A stretch of 64,000 bases of DNA, taken from positions 1,731,001 to 1,795,000 of the forward strand of contig WPIO01000054.1 of the NCBI GenBank assembly GCA_009760855.2, written 5' to 3'. The notes below the pieces were generated by a model. It searched no databases. It had not been told where the DNA came from and was given only the letters and a program-made list of their open reading frames with translations. Source of the DNA: Cristatella mucedo. Lineage: Eukaryota > Bryozoa > Phylactolaemata > Cristatellidae. A program made the translations under genes and the position numbers. Positions 50,965 through 62,634 of this stretch are shown here, in pieces; the stretch's first letter is position 1, and every line of letters starts with the position of its first letter.

Positions 50965-53900
50965 TCATGTTTTTACTGATGCATCGGTAAACTTTGCTGC
51001 CATATACCAGGTTCTAGATAAGCAGAGCCTGACTTCCGCCCAGAGGAGCATGGAGAGAGCACCGATTACTCGGACCAATAGGAGCAGGCCTGGCACAGCT
51101 ACACCGGTTGCAGAGTCCTCCGTGTGCACATGCTCGCTCGCGGCAACCGCAGAGGCACAAGATCTAGCTCTCAAAGAGCTGTGGCTTGCACTCGTCAACA
51201 GGTAAATAAAAATTGAATAGTTGATAAAAATGTGATCTAATGAGGCTGATAAAAAACGTCCAAATGCCAAAAGCCTTCTGTCTCCACAATCCAGTAACCA
51301 TCTTGCTATCTGGACCCAAGCATGTCGTCAGGCTGCGATTTCACGCCTTATTGTAACTCAAAGACCAAACTTATAGTCGGCTGATTTGTTACGGCCTCAT
51401 TTACCAAGCAGCAGAAGAATGTAATAACAATAATACATTTTGATAAAGCGCGATCTTAGAATCTTTTTCTAGGCACCTTACTTTTTCTGCAAAGGAAGCA
51501 CGATCGAATGGTTAGTTGTTATGTTTATATTATAAATACATTTATAGTGTTAAAATTATATAATGTTATCAATTTATTTATGTTTAATTAAATGCTCTGA
51601 AGCTGCAGCAGCAAAGTTTAAGCAGCGGCGGCGGCCATCATCCGTTGCTTACGGGCCTTAATAGATTTCTAGCCATAGGACTCGAACCCACAGCATGCAT
51701 GTGCTGTAATCAGAAGCTCGCGTCCGGGCGTGGATACCCGGAGCATCTGCATCGTGCAGTAAATAGTTATCGTTCGCGTAAAGGCACTAGCAGCAGCAGC
51801 AGCAGCAGCAGCAGCGTAAGCGCTGACCCGCTGACCCCACGCTCACTTTGTTAGCGTAAGGCCATGTGCCTCCGAGGTTGTCTTCATAGCGACTGCAGAC
51901 ATCCAAATCCTTGCTACTGCCCCTTGAAAACACGTGGAAATTGTTGGAACGCATTCTGAATGCACGACAGCAAGTAAATTCTCGGACAGTTCAGAGAATT
52001 CTAGCTGCACTGTTAGTCTCCTGTCAAGCTCATTCTGCATACTTTGTTTTTTCTTTAGTGAGTTTTCTTCGTCACGTGACTACTTACAAAATTTTTATAT
52101 TGGCGCAGCTGTAGTAAGTCGAGCAATTCACCGACAGATTGCTGTCGATGACGCATTCTGAAAAAGATGAAGTGCGAACACTGCCGCGCCTCCGTGCACC
52201 ACTCTGTTCGGTCGTTGGTTTTACAAGCCAAGCTGGCATTTCGCATGCGTCTGCATAAGTCCAGCGGCCGCAAGATTGCTTCCTCTGGCGAGGCAGCTGC
52301 TCTAGAAACTCCCTTCGATAGGTGTTCACCATTGGCCATGAAATGACAATAACGTACCGACCCAATAATGGCACATCCAGTTTGTATATTGATCGCCCCA
52401 AAACTCAATGAAAAGAACGCTTCTGGCGCAGCCAATGCTCCTTGAAGCTGGCACGGGCACGCGCGAATGCTGTCAGAAGCCGATTTTTGGGTGACAGCGG
52501 TGTTTCTAAGAGTATTTTCTAACGTCTTAGACCGAAACGTATACTGTATTTATTGTGCATTTGCTGACCTGCCGTGACCTTTGCAGTCACCGGCAGCGAA
52601 CAGCTAGTGTTAAACTAAATTAAATTAAATAACATGGCTGATTTAGCAGCCTCTTTTTGTATAGTAGCAGAAGAGCCATAAAGGCTATCACCACCGTCTG
52701 CAGCGGCAATAAAGGATCGCCCACCGCAGGATTCAAACCCTAGCGGCCGAGGTCACGAAGAGTAACCGCCTTACCCATTGTTCCATTGCTGCTCATTGTC
52801 TATCCATACTATGTCCAACACCAGGAAGTGTGCCTTCGGTGTGTCCATTAGCCTCTTGTAGCGGCAGATGAAAAACTATTGGGTTTAGAGTTTAGGTCGT
52901 AGGGCATAGCGTTTAGTATTTAGGTATTCGAGAGAAACTCCTAATGGAAGAGATTACTACAAACGTGTTTATTTACAATGTATATACATCTATACGCTGG
53001 CGAGAGATGACAAAAATGTGTTTATTTACAATGTAAATACATCTATACGCTGGCGACCGCAGGGAACAGCCTGCTATGAACACTGTGCCCGTAGAAGATA
53101 TGGCACTGCTGCATGAACAAACGACACCCGTATTAGCTATGTTGACACCGCGAACGTTACCACTAACCGTACTGGCATGCTTCCTTTATAGCATGTTTAA
53201 AGTGTCTAAAAAGAGATTAAGTTCTCAGAGGGCGCGTTATAAAAATATAGTACTGCAACTATTATTATTACTATTAGTACTATTAATATGTTAATATTAA
53301 TAATATCAATATAACATTGTGATATTATAATAATATTAATATTATTAATAATACACCTTCGGTTGTAAGCACCCAGATTAAAGAGATGCAGGTTTCGGTC
53401 CCGGAAAGAGTAATCAGGCATAGATGATAGTGCAGAGATACGAAGGAGCAGTAGGGCAGGGCTCGAATGAATTTCCACGGTTGAGGTCGCTCCACTGAGA
53501 TCGTCTGCCTTCGTATTGCACCCTGCCGAGCGCGGCGGTTTTAAGAAGCGGTCGACTGCTCTAGAAACTCCGGAGCCGGAGGGTTTTTAATGCTCTTACG
53601 GTCCTACACCCAAAGACCGCCGCCTCGGAACCGAGGCGCCGGTGTCGGCGTGCGGATGCGACTAATGCAAGCCAGCGTCGCTCTCAGCCAGGCGACCTCC
53701 TTTTTTTTAGAGTTTTAGAGACGCGCAGAGAGGCGCGTCATCGCGAGGCTGCTGCTGCTGCAGCTCGTCGAAGGAGGCGAAGCAGCGTCCGACAGATGGC
53801 GCAGCAGCAGCAGCAGCTGCTGCTGCTCCAGCGTCCGCCGTAGGAAAATATGCAAAGTTCGTCGGTGTAAATTCTTTCGCAAACAGACAGATTACGCCAG

Positions 53901-56900
53901 CGGCGGCGACTTCGTCTGCAAACACTTTATCCTGCAAACAGCGTCCTCTCTGCAAACAGAGTCCGCTCTGCAAGCTGGCATTGCATTTGCCGCCCAAGAG
54001 GGCGCTCTCTTGTGTACCTCCTTTCTGAAAAGGATGATTTCAATACACCATTTTGAAGAAACCGGTCCCCGCAGCGCCGAAGGCGGGCCACCCGGCAGCT
54101 TCTTTAGAGGCTGCGTGAAAAGAAATCGCTACCATGAAAAAGAAAAGAAATCGTCATCGGGAAAAGAAATCGCTACCACTACATCGAAAGCCTGTAGCTG
54201 CGCGCTTCGAAGCTACAGAAATGTGGGTTGTTTTTAGATCATCCGACCGAGCATAAGCTCCTTGGAACTTCCTGAAGCATGCATTATCGCCCCCTTCCAA
54301 AAACTACTTTCCCGCTCCCGGAAGCGAGCGTGAATGCGCGAGCGTCCAAGAAGCGGCGTCGCTCAGTCTGGGTCTCACTCCTGGGGTCTGGCGCTCGCGC
54401 GTCGAGATCCATCCGCCGATACCGGGTTCGAGTCCTTCAGCAGACGATTCTTAATTTTCTCGTGCAAGGGCTTGCTCACTTTTAACACGCTACCACTAAC
54501 CATTCGATCCTGCTTCCTTTGCAGCACGTGTAATGTGCCTAAGAAGAGATTAAGCTCTCTGAAGGCACAATGCAAATGCATTATTATTATTATTGTTGTT
54601 ATTATTAAGGGCGATGTACGACGCTTTAGTTCTTCTGCCCCTATCGCTTTTCTGCCCTTGTGCTCCTTTTACATAATATGTAAAGTGCCTCGAGAGGGCT
54701 TTAGCTCGTTTAGGGTAATAATAATAATAATAGTAATAGTAGTAATACATTTGTATAGGGTCCTCAGAGAACTCAAATCTCTTTCTATGCACTTTACATT
54801 TGCTGCAAAGGAAGCACGATCGAACGATCAATGGTTGCACGCTCAATGTCAACGAGCATATAGTCAACGAGGTCGCTTGGAAAATACCTTATTTCTATTA
54901 TTATTATTGCTGTTATTAATGGCATGCTAACGCATAGATAGAGCTGCTTGATCAGGCTCGGTAAATCGTCCTTGCTGCACCCCGGCGTCACCTGCTTGCT
55001 ACGAGCGCTTCCCTTTACAGCGGGCTCTTGCCGACCGGCGACGCCTCCACGCGGACGTACCTAATGGCGCCGACGCTGCTTCCGGTGCGGACAGACACGA
55101 CCGTCGCCCCGCCCCGCGCTTCGGGGCAGCGCCAGCCGCTCGCCAGAGGCCGCCATTCACTCACTTTGGCTCTCCGGGTACTTGTCCGTCATGACGGAGA
55201 CGAGCTGCAGCACGCAGTCGTCGCAGTCGACGTCGGGTATGTTAACGGTGACGTACGCCGTCGTATTCTGGCACACACCGACCGGGAACTGCGCGCGAAA
55301 GACGGAAGCTGTCGACGTTGCACTCGCCGCCGCCAGCGCCGCCGCCGCCGCGGCACTGGCGGCTGCGCTGGGCTTCGCTGCTCGCAGGAGACGGCGGCGG
55401 CGGCCGCCGCAGTAGCCCCGGAAGTTAGATGCTCGCTCTTCACGACTGCGGTCGTGGGTTCAAATCGTGCAGCGGCCGGCCGGGCGAGCGAGCCTTCGTT
55501 GCCGACTGCAAGCGGCAGTGGCGACAGCCGTTTTAAGGCACTTCTGCCGCCGTATACGCGTGAGACTGTTAAAATGGCTAATATTGCCTTGTCTACTTGG
55601 AAGAGGTTTCAGTGGCACTGCACTCATTGCCTAAGCGGCTTCCGGTATGCGGCATGCGGTAGCCAATCGAATTCACTTCAAGAAACAAAGAGAAGTTGTT
55701 TGCTAAATCGTTAGTTAATTTTTTTGCAATTAATTTCGTTTGCTAATTGTTTGCAACAGGTATACATTGTATAGCTGAGTCAGCAGGGCAGTCCAGGATG
55801 TAAGTAGCGTGAAAGTAGCTGCTCAGAGCGGAAGGCTGGAAGCAATGTGCCACAGTTGGCAGCAGGAGACAAGATGCTGTTGCGTGAGCCTCGTGGAAGT
55901 GAATTTCAAAGTCTAGGACCTGCACAGCAAAGGCATCTGTCGCCGAATGTCTTTTAGCGAAGGAACGAAAGAGCTAATTTATTGTCCCTACAGGACCTGA
56001 GGGCACGAGGAGGCTAAAATAATGTTGAGCATACAGCTTACAATAGATACACATACAATGCCATATACAACATAAGGCAGAACAGTCGAGCCGGTTTTGA
56101 AGAAGCCAAGTCACGGTGGGTGACCTCGTGGGTCGGCGTAAGAATTGTGTTCGCTGTATTGGTTGAGCGACCATAAGCCATCTGAGCTCCTCCAGCAGAG
56201 GAGACGCGTGGCTGAACCTCTGGAATTTGCTGACATTTGCCCTGCAGCCATATTCTCGTCACCAGACGCAGAGGCTCGTTGGCTTTTCCAGGTATCCACC
56301 AGCTGCTGAACTGAACTGCATTAGTCCAGCCTGGTAAGGTCTAGGAAGCTTGTAAGGTCCGAGGAAGTTTTAAGGAGTGTTTTGAGGTTTCCGAAGCTTG
56401 AGCCGCGGTGGCACACTAGGTAAGGCAGTTGCTTTTCACGACCTCGGTCTCGAACTTGTGGGCTCGAATCCTGCAGTGGTGAGCCTTTATTTATATTTTT
56501 ATGTTTATATTTATATATTCGTATTTATATTTATATATTTTAAATAATTTATTATCCTTTATTGTCGCTGCAGGCTGGCTGGCGATGGCCGCGAAAGGCT
56601 TTTCTGTCGCTATACAAAAAGAGGCTGCCTTAGATCACGTGGTATTTTTCTTAGCACGACCTTTAGCAATCCATAAAGATGGACGGCATCCAATCATGGG
56701 CAGGTATCGAACGCTGTCGATTAACGGCGGCAATGGTCTTCTTGGGGGTTATTTCAACACGTCAATCAATTGCGCACGAAGGCACCTAAATTGAAGCACA
56801 CAATGACGATCGCAAAACTCGCACCGTCATTTAGTTAGTAAAGTCTTACAATCCAGCCGTACGCTGAGGGTTTCCTATGAGCAGTAGTTTGGGTTCATAA

Positions 56901-58282
56901 TCGTTGGGGATAAGATAATCGGCCGAAATCTATTCTCGAATCTCTGCACTGCACTATTAGTAGGTGCATACATTCAGTTTTATTAGCCAGTTCCTGCAGC
57001 TGACTCCGATGGCTTTAAGGACAAGTACAGCGGGTAATCGTCAGCATAGAATAACCAGCTGATCTAAGGCAGCCTCTGTTTGTATAGCGACAGAAGAGCC
57101 TTGACGGCTATCACCACCGCTTGCAGTGGCGATACAGGATCGCCCACCGCAGGAATCGAACCCACGACCTCGGGGCCGAGGTCGTGAAAAGCAACCACCT
57201 TACCTAGCGAGCCGCGATGAATAGTGTCACACTCGGCAGACAGACGGAGCAGGCCGATGGCAGTGACGACGCAATCACCATCTTGCATCTGCTCAAATTT
57301 CGTCGATCTAACGGAGGAGCGGATGTTTCAGCGGAGCAGCGTCGCATGAATTCTGGAAGAAATTTCTCGTGTACTTCCTTCGTGTCAATGTGGTCCGCGA
57401 AGCGCTCAGCAAAAATCTGTTCGACAAACTTGGCAAGAAATTTGGACGATGAGAGATAGTTTGCTAGGACCTCAGAACTTCGTTTCAGGCTTTCAAATAT
57501 TTTTCTTTTGTATGCTTGTACGTGCTGACCAATTGTGCATGTGGCTTACCAATTGAAATGCCTCCAATCTAGCACAGGTAAAGCGCCTATATTTTGTCAG
57601 TTATTTTGTATATATATGTATATGTATATATATACAAAATAACTGACAAAATATAGGCGCTTTACTTGTGCTAGATTGGAGGCATTTATGAATTACATAT
57701 ATTTTGTATCTATATTGTATGTATACATATATTTTGTATATAGGCACTAATGAATTACATATATTTTGTATATATATATATATATATATACAAAATATAT
57801 GTAATTCATTAGTGTAACGCCCTAACAGACTTTAGTCTCTATCCAGACGCTTCACATATGCCATGGGGCTCGAGCCCACGACCTCAATCAACAACCGCAT
57901 TCACCTTGACCTTGGTCAGGGTGAAAACCTTAGCCACTGGCCCGAATCAGCTCTTAGGGAGCCATACCAATTTCATAGTTTTATAAAAAAAAAAAATAAC
58001 ATGATTACTATTGCCAGTACGTCGGCCTCGCAAGCGCCAATAAGTCGTATAAACTTTGCCGGCGGCCTTGAATCGACGAGGGGCGGCGGCCCTCGTTCTC
58101 GCTAGCTGCTCCGAACGTTAGCGATGCACATCGACGGCGCGTTCATCCGTGTTTAATTTACAATTTACATCTGGGATTTCGGCATGCAATGATGAGAAGC
58201 TGGAGCCACGCCGCGAGTCGATTTAACTGCAGACGACTTAGTCGGCTTAACAGCGGGTTCAACAGCAGACAACTTTCGGTCA

Positions 58283-58319
<37 letters not shown>

Positions 58320-60175
58320 GAATATATATATATATATAATTCATTTATATAGTGCCCCAAGAGAACTTAATCTCTATTCAGTCGCTTTAAATATGCCTCG
58401 GGGCTCGAGCCCACGACCTCAGTCAGACCTTGGTCGGGGCGAGCACCTTAACCGCTATACCAAACCAGACGTCAATTTAGCGGTTGGAGATCACGAGCGA
58501 ATAATGGCCGACGGAGTTCTCGCCCGATTTCTTACGACCAGCTGCGCGCGCCTGCCTTCACGGCCTCGCGCGTGGTGTCACCGTCTGCGAGGAGGTCGCC
58601 CTCTGAGCCCACTGGCGGACTCGGCGCCCTGAGCTCGCCGCGTCGCGTCTGGGGCCGCCGTGACCGCGCTTACGTCACTGAGACTGGAGACGTTCAGGCC
58701 ACAGTTGAGGCCGCGTGCCCACGCGTCGGCGTGCGGCACGTGATCTAGCAGGAGGCAGCTCTTGGTCACGTGGCTCTTTCGGAACAGCCGGAACGCCGTC
58801 GGAGCGCCTGCAAGCGACGGCGGCTGCGGCGGCTGCGACGGCTTCGAACAGCGAGCGCGAAAGCCGCGACGAAAAGCGAGCGCTCAGCCGCGCCCCCTGG
58901 TGTCGTCCGCTCGAACCGGGGCGTGGCCAGGAGTTTTATCTATCGTTGAGGTGCCGAGCTCAGACCCAAGTCGATTGCCGTTCGATGACGGCTTCAGGGT
59001 CACGCGCGCTCGCTCGTACGCTCTCGTTTTTCCAAAGTCTCTACGCCGGCGGTGCGCTGCGTCCGCTAGGTTTTCAGCTACCGCGTAGCTGAGTAATTTG
59101 CGAACACTACACTACACAGGCGCACGTTCGCGTAGTGATTCAAAGAATCGGGTCACTCTGGAGAGCAGCGTGCAAATGCAAGAGCCGGCTCGCTGTGCTG
59201 GCTCCTCTCGCTGTGCTGGCTCGGCACCACCTGCCGCGTCTAGCAGGACGCAGTTGGTCGACCGGTACCGCCTCGGCTGCTACGACCTTGCTTACGACCG
59301 CTTCGGCTTGAAGCCGGCGCGCTCGCAGCGGCGGGCTCCTTGGACCGGCCAGCTTACTGCAGGCGGCTCGGCGCGAGGGTCGACTGGGACGCTCTCACGG
59401 AAGGGAGGAGCGGTGGCAAGCGTCTCAAGGCGGTCCGCTGCACTGCGGGCCGACTAGCCGCGGGAGGATGTTGGCGGCCGACCGGCCGGCCGGCGGCAAG
59501 GCGAGGCGAGGCGAGAGGCGAGATGAGGGCACCGGCCGGCAGGCACCGCTGACTTCCGGGCATGCCTCGCGTCTAGGAGGCGAGCGGGTTCCCCGGCAGC
59601 TCGAACGCGCGAGTTTCAACTTCGCCGGAAGCGAGCTGCGCCGCCGGAAGCACCGCTGCCGGCAGCGGCATCCGCTCACCCTCGTGATAAATGGTCTCCT
59701 CAAATCGCAGCGTCATCGGTCCCGGCGCGACCACCGTGTACTGCTCGCTGTCTCCGCTGCCGCACGGTCCGACCTGAGAGACGCGCCGCCGCGAGGCGGA
59801 TGCTGGCAACGGCGAGGCGGCGGCATCCGCGAGGCGGCAGCGCGTGGCGCTAGCATCCGCGCAGCTGCTGCCGCACGCAGCAGCGCTGAGCGTCGGCCGC
59901 GTGACAGCAGCAGCGGCTGGGCGCCCCTACGCGGCCGCCGGCCGGCCGGGCGCTAGCGCGCAATGCGGCCTCGCCGCCCTCGCCACCCGCCCGCCGTCGC
60001 TCAGCGCGCACGCTCCGAGCTCCGAGCGGCGGCTTGGCGCGTGGCCTTGGCCTTGGCTCACCTTGTTGCCGCTGTTGCCGTTCATCGGCATCGGGCAGAC
60101 GAGGCGGGCGTGCCCGCGCACGCCCGCGAACTGCGAAAGAAGCGCGAGGGCTGCCCACGATGCGACCGACGCCAT
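50965..60175 (-). CDS. Secreted/anchored LPMO-like histidine-brace protein, six exons
   Basis: Exons 60175-60062, 59773-59680, 58807-58674, 55288-55165, 52157-52088 and 51178-50965. All introns are GT-AG and every phase matches, giving 249 residues. Met 60175 starts a signal peptide (MASVASWAALALLSQFAGVRG); predicted cleavage leaves N-terminal HARLVCPMP. Next come VGPCGSGDSEQYTVVAPGP, FEETIYHEG, CLLLDHVPHADAW, a CQNTTAYVTVNIPDVDC segment, CVLQLVSVMTDKYPE and CSTYYSCANIKI. The last exon has a hydrophobic segment (VPGLLLLVRVIGALSMLLW). N-terminal His, GPCG, ET..H.G and C.LQ..YYSCA are the layout of lytic-polysaccharide-monooxygenase-like or X325/BIM1-like copper proteins. Oxidation of a polysaccharide or copper binding is inferred. 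Four N-glycosylation sequons. The last exon fits by phase but is the least certain. Confidence 0.85.
51428..51520 (-). repeat. L2 3' tail, minus strand
   Basis: AATAACAATAATACATTTTG, GATAAAGCGCGATCTTAGAA and TTTTTCTAGGCACCTTACTT, as at the left end of the L2 insertion. In the last intron of the LPMO-like gene. Confidence 0.75.
51788..51816. repeat. (CAG)n microsatellite
   Basis: About nine CAG/AGC units. Confidence 0.9.
52636..52798 (-). repeat. SINE-A copy, minus strand
   Basis: GGCTATCACCACCGTCTGCA body, GATCGCCCACCGCAGGATTC B-box complement and CGCCTTACCCATTG head. Confidence 0.8.
53090..53290 (+). repeat. L2 3' tail
   Basis: TGTTTAAAGTGTCTAAAAAG and GAGATTAAGTTCTCAGAGGG, then an ATTATTATTA tail. 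Confidence 0.65.
54470..54605 (+). repeat. L2 3' tail
   Basis: CACGTGTAATGTGCCTAAGA and GAGATTAAGCTCTCTGAAGG with an ATT tail. Sequence just upstream (GGGTTCGAGTCCTTCAGC, about 54424) may be a SINE-A B-box. Confidence 0.65.
54640..54860. repeat. Two head-to-head L2 3' tails around an ATA/ATT run
   Basis: A plus-strand tail (TATGTAAAGTGCCTCGAGAG.. to 54720) meets a minus-strand tail (GGGTCCTCAGAGAACTCAAA .. CACTTTACATTTGCTGCAAA) through an AATAATAATAGTAATAGTAG tract. Confidence 0.65.
55424..55585 (+). repeat. SINE-A copy
   Basis: GTCGTGGGTTCAAATCGTGC B-box and GCAAGCGGCAGTGGCGACAG body. Lies about 120 bp upstream of exon 55288-55165 as that gene is transcribed. Confidence 0.7.
56401..56640 (+). 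repeat. SINE-A copy interrupted by an AT-rich tract
   Basis: The best-preserved head in the window: GGTGGCACACTAGGTAAGGC and GTGGGCTCGAATCCTGCAGT. A TTTATATTTATATATT-type tract at about 56488-56562 separates it from the body GTCGCTGCAGGCTGG..GGCGATGGCC and the end CTATACAAAAAGAGGCTGCC. Confidence 0.8.
57053..57216 (-). repeat. SINE-A copy, minus strand, near full length
   Basis: From AACCAGCTGATCTAAGGCAG through GGCTATCACCACCGCTTGCA and AGGAATCGAACCCACGACCT to CTTACCTAGCGAGCCGCGAT. A good reference copy for the family. Confidence 0.85.
57556..57687. repeat. 132-bp near-perfect palindrome
   Basis: The arms begin AAATGCCTCCAATCTAGCAC and return as GTGCTAGATTGGAGGCATTT. About 60 bp pair with one mismatch (G at 57577 against A in the other arm) plus a slightly irregular TATATATG centre. 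The arm contains GTAAAGCGCCTATATT, an L2/SINE-B tail sequence, so it may be an inverted duplication of such a tail. Confidence 0.95.
57745..57814. repeat. 70-bp perfect palindrome
   Basis: CACTAATGAATTACATATAT through a TA centre back to its exact complement, 35 bp per arm with no mismatch. It sits 57 bp from the preceding palindrome and directly precedes a SINE-B tail. Confidence 0.95.
57815..57965 (-). repeat. SINE-B copy, minus strand
   Basis: Tail complement CCCTAACAGACTTTAGTCTC, GGGGCTCGAGCCCACGACCT B-box complement and AACCTTAGCCACTGGCCCGA A-box complement. Confidence 0.7.
58283..58354. repeat. (TA)n with inverted repeat
   Basis: A TA tract followed by ATATAAATGAATATATATAT and its complement ATATATAATTCATTTATAT, forming a third palindrome directly before another SINE-B tail. 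Confidence 0.85.
58345..58475 (-). repeat. SINE-B copy, minus strand
   Basis: AGTGCCCCAAGAGAACTTAA tail complement, CGGGGCTCGAGCCCACGACC and CACCTTAACCGCTATACCAA. Confidence 0.75.
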
Positions 60176-60420
60176 CGCTTCGACGACGAGCTGGACAGAC
60201 GGACGGACGGACGGACGAATGAATGACGCGAGCCGTTACCTAAGCGCTTGCACGGCGCACCGCCAACTGCGGGCGGGGGGGGGCGGACGCAGCGGCGGGT
60301 GCACGCGCCTTTTGACCTCGCCTGCGGCGGCTTATCTCGATTGCGGCAGATAGGGCGACGGGCCAATTTCGTCTGCGGACGGCCGACCTCAAGAGGGGGC
60401 GCTGACGTCTGGCGTTAACG

Positions 60421-60466
60421 AGCGAGAGAGAGCGAGCGAGAGAGAGAGAGAGAGAGAGAGAGCATT
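60421..60466. repeat. (GA)n microsatellite
   Basis: GAGAGA tract with GC interruptions, upstream of the LPMO-like gene start. Confidence 0.85.
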
Positions 60467-60935
60467 CGCGAGAGTGGGAGAAACGGCCGCTCGTCCATCT
60501 ACCCGTCCGCAAGCAGCGACCGTCGCAGTTTTGTAGCCATGTTTGTGAAAACCTCTGTCCAGCTCTGTCGGCTCGCTCGCTCAGAAGAAACGGTGTCCGA
60601 GCGAGCCGCGGTCAATCGCTGCCTTCGCCGAGAATGGAAGCTTGATAGATGGGAAATTCCTCAAAACCACAATCGCATGTGCAGACGGCGCTTCTTTAGG
60701 CACGAAGCCACTATCAGACGCCGCCGCTGCCGCAGCTGCCTCATCGATGCAAGCTAACTCGATGCAAAGACGCTTATGTAATTCCCACACTTACTGGCAC
60801 GGCCAGGGAAGCCAGCAGGAAGCTGCCGGAAGCGTTCTCGCCTCTCGTATGCGTCGATGCGCCGCGTGCGATCCACGCGTGCGCCAGACCTGCGGCAGCC
60901 ATGAGGCGTGTCTCTCTCCGGCGCAGCGGCGAGCT

Positions 60936-60987
<52 letters not shown>
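60936..60987. repeat. (GCC)n microsatellite
   Basis: About 17 GCC units. Confidence 0.95.
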
Positions 60988-60988
<1 letters not shown>

Positions 60989-61172
60989 AGTGAACGTCAG
61001 CGTCCGCTGCTCAGTGGCCGAGCGCGGGCACCGCTGCAAGCGGCTGCGCCGCTCATCGTGGATTCACCGGCTCGCGCTGAGTCACCTCGCCGCCGCGCCT
61101 CGCCGGTAACATTTCGCCGGAAGAAATGCGCCTCGCGAGGCGGATCGCGAAGAGCCAATCCTGATCATCCAG

Positions 61173-61201
61173 GAAATTCGCGGCGACGACGACGACGACG
61201 A

Positions 61202-61233
<32 letters not shown>
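61173..61233. repeat. (GAC)n-(GCC)n compound microsatellite
   Basis: A GACGACGAC run passing into GCCGCCGCC. Confidence 0.95.
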
Positions 61234-61234
<1 letters not shown>

Positions 61235-61792
61235 AACGTCCTTTCCGATGAGAAAGACGCCGCAGCGCTGCTAGTGCGTACTTAGCACTCCGGAAAGGAA
61301 AAGCCATTACCGCTCCCTTCAGCCATGGCCGCTCCCTGAAGCGTTTCTCGCAGCTGGATTAGCTAATTAGCCGCCGATAATCAGCCGGCGGCCATTCATT
61401 GTTGGGATTCATTTGCGGCCTTTCATCGTCGGCCTTTAGCTGCCCAGCTGCCAGGGACGCCGCAAGGAACGTCAAAGCATCACCTCGCTTTGGAGGGAGA
61501 CTACGCACAAACGCCGCCGCCGCCGCCTCCCTCGATTTCGCCACTGGCCTCGTGCGGAGGCCGGAAGTGTCGAAGTGAAACGACGCGCGATTCGTCCGGC
61601 GAACGCCCAATTGGAGAGCGAGACAGTCAACGGAGCACTCGAGCCGGCACTCGCAGCTCGGATTCGAATCACGTCAGCGTATTCCTCCTTTCTCTCAGGA
61701 GAGCTTCTAGGTGGCAAGCCCACAGGATTCGTCTCGCCGCTTTCAAGCTCGGGATGCTGGCGAGAAGCGGAACGTCACAATATCGCCTCGCT

Positions 61793-61948
61793 TGAGAGGG
61801 AGACAGGGCGGTTGCTTTCATGACCTCGGTCCCGATGTCGTGGGTTCCATTCCTGAGGTGGGCGATCCTCTATCGCCACTGCAAGCGGTGGTGATAGCCG
61901 TAAAGGCTCTTCTGTCGCTATACAAAACGAGGCTGTTTAATCAGCTAT
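61793..61948 (+). repeat. SINE-A copy
   Basis: GGTTGCTTTCATGACCTCGG, GTGGGTTCCATTCCTGAGGT, GCAAGCGGTGGTGATAGCCG and TTTAATCAGCTATGATT. Confidence 0.8.
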
Positions 61949-62139
61949 GATTTCTATTCATTTATTTTTATTAACCTTAGACGGACGTGCAATTCGAGCC
62001 GTCCCCACTCGATTGCTTTCCGGTGTCTCAAAGCGAGGCGGCTTACGGCTGTTTGTGCGCGGATCATGCTAAGCGAATCTTGAACGCGGAGCAGCACACT
62101 CGCCGAGTATGCTGAGGACTACCACCGGTCTCATATACA

Positions 62140-62418
<279 letters not shown>

Positions 62419-62634
62419 ACGTATATCTGCCTGCGGCCGCGAGTTTCCTCTCCCTCAGTCTTCGCGAAAACTGAGTGGCGTCAGTCGCCGCTGCATCACG
62501 TGAGCGCAGGGGCGCTTCCGGAGACTTCGCTCGCTGCAGGGCGGTTGCGGCCGGGCGATTTCGGCGAGGGAGTCGCCGCTGCAGCGCCGGAAGGGTGAGC
62601 TAACAGGGCAACCGCGAGGCGACCGCGCGCGGCG

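Larger units (their letters stand above)
60176..61792. other. GC-rich interval between two divergent genes; no gene called
   Basis: Lies between the start of the minus-strand LPMO-like gene (60175) and a SINE-A copy; the plus-strand GPCR starts at 62635. High GC and frequent CpG suggest promoter or CpG-island character. Alanine, glycine and arginine runs in all frames come from GCC tracts. No exon supported. Confidence 0.5.

Noticed and set aside
56401-57216. tRNA genes at the B-box-containing units
   Set aside because: The units lack a full cloverleaf, share long non-tRNA bodies and recur many times; they are SINEs.
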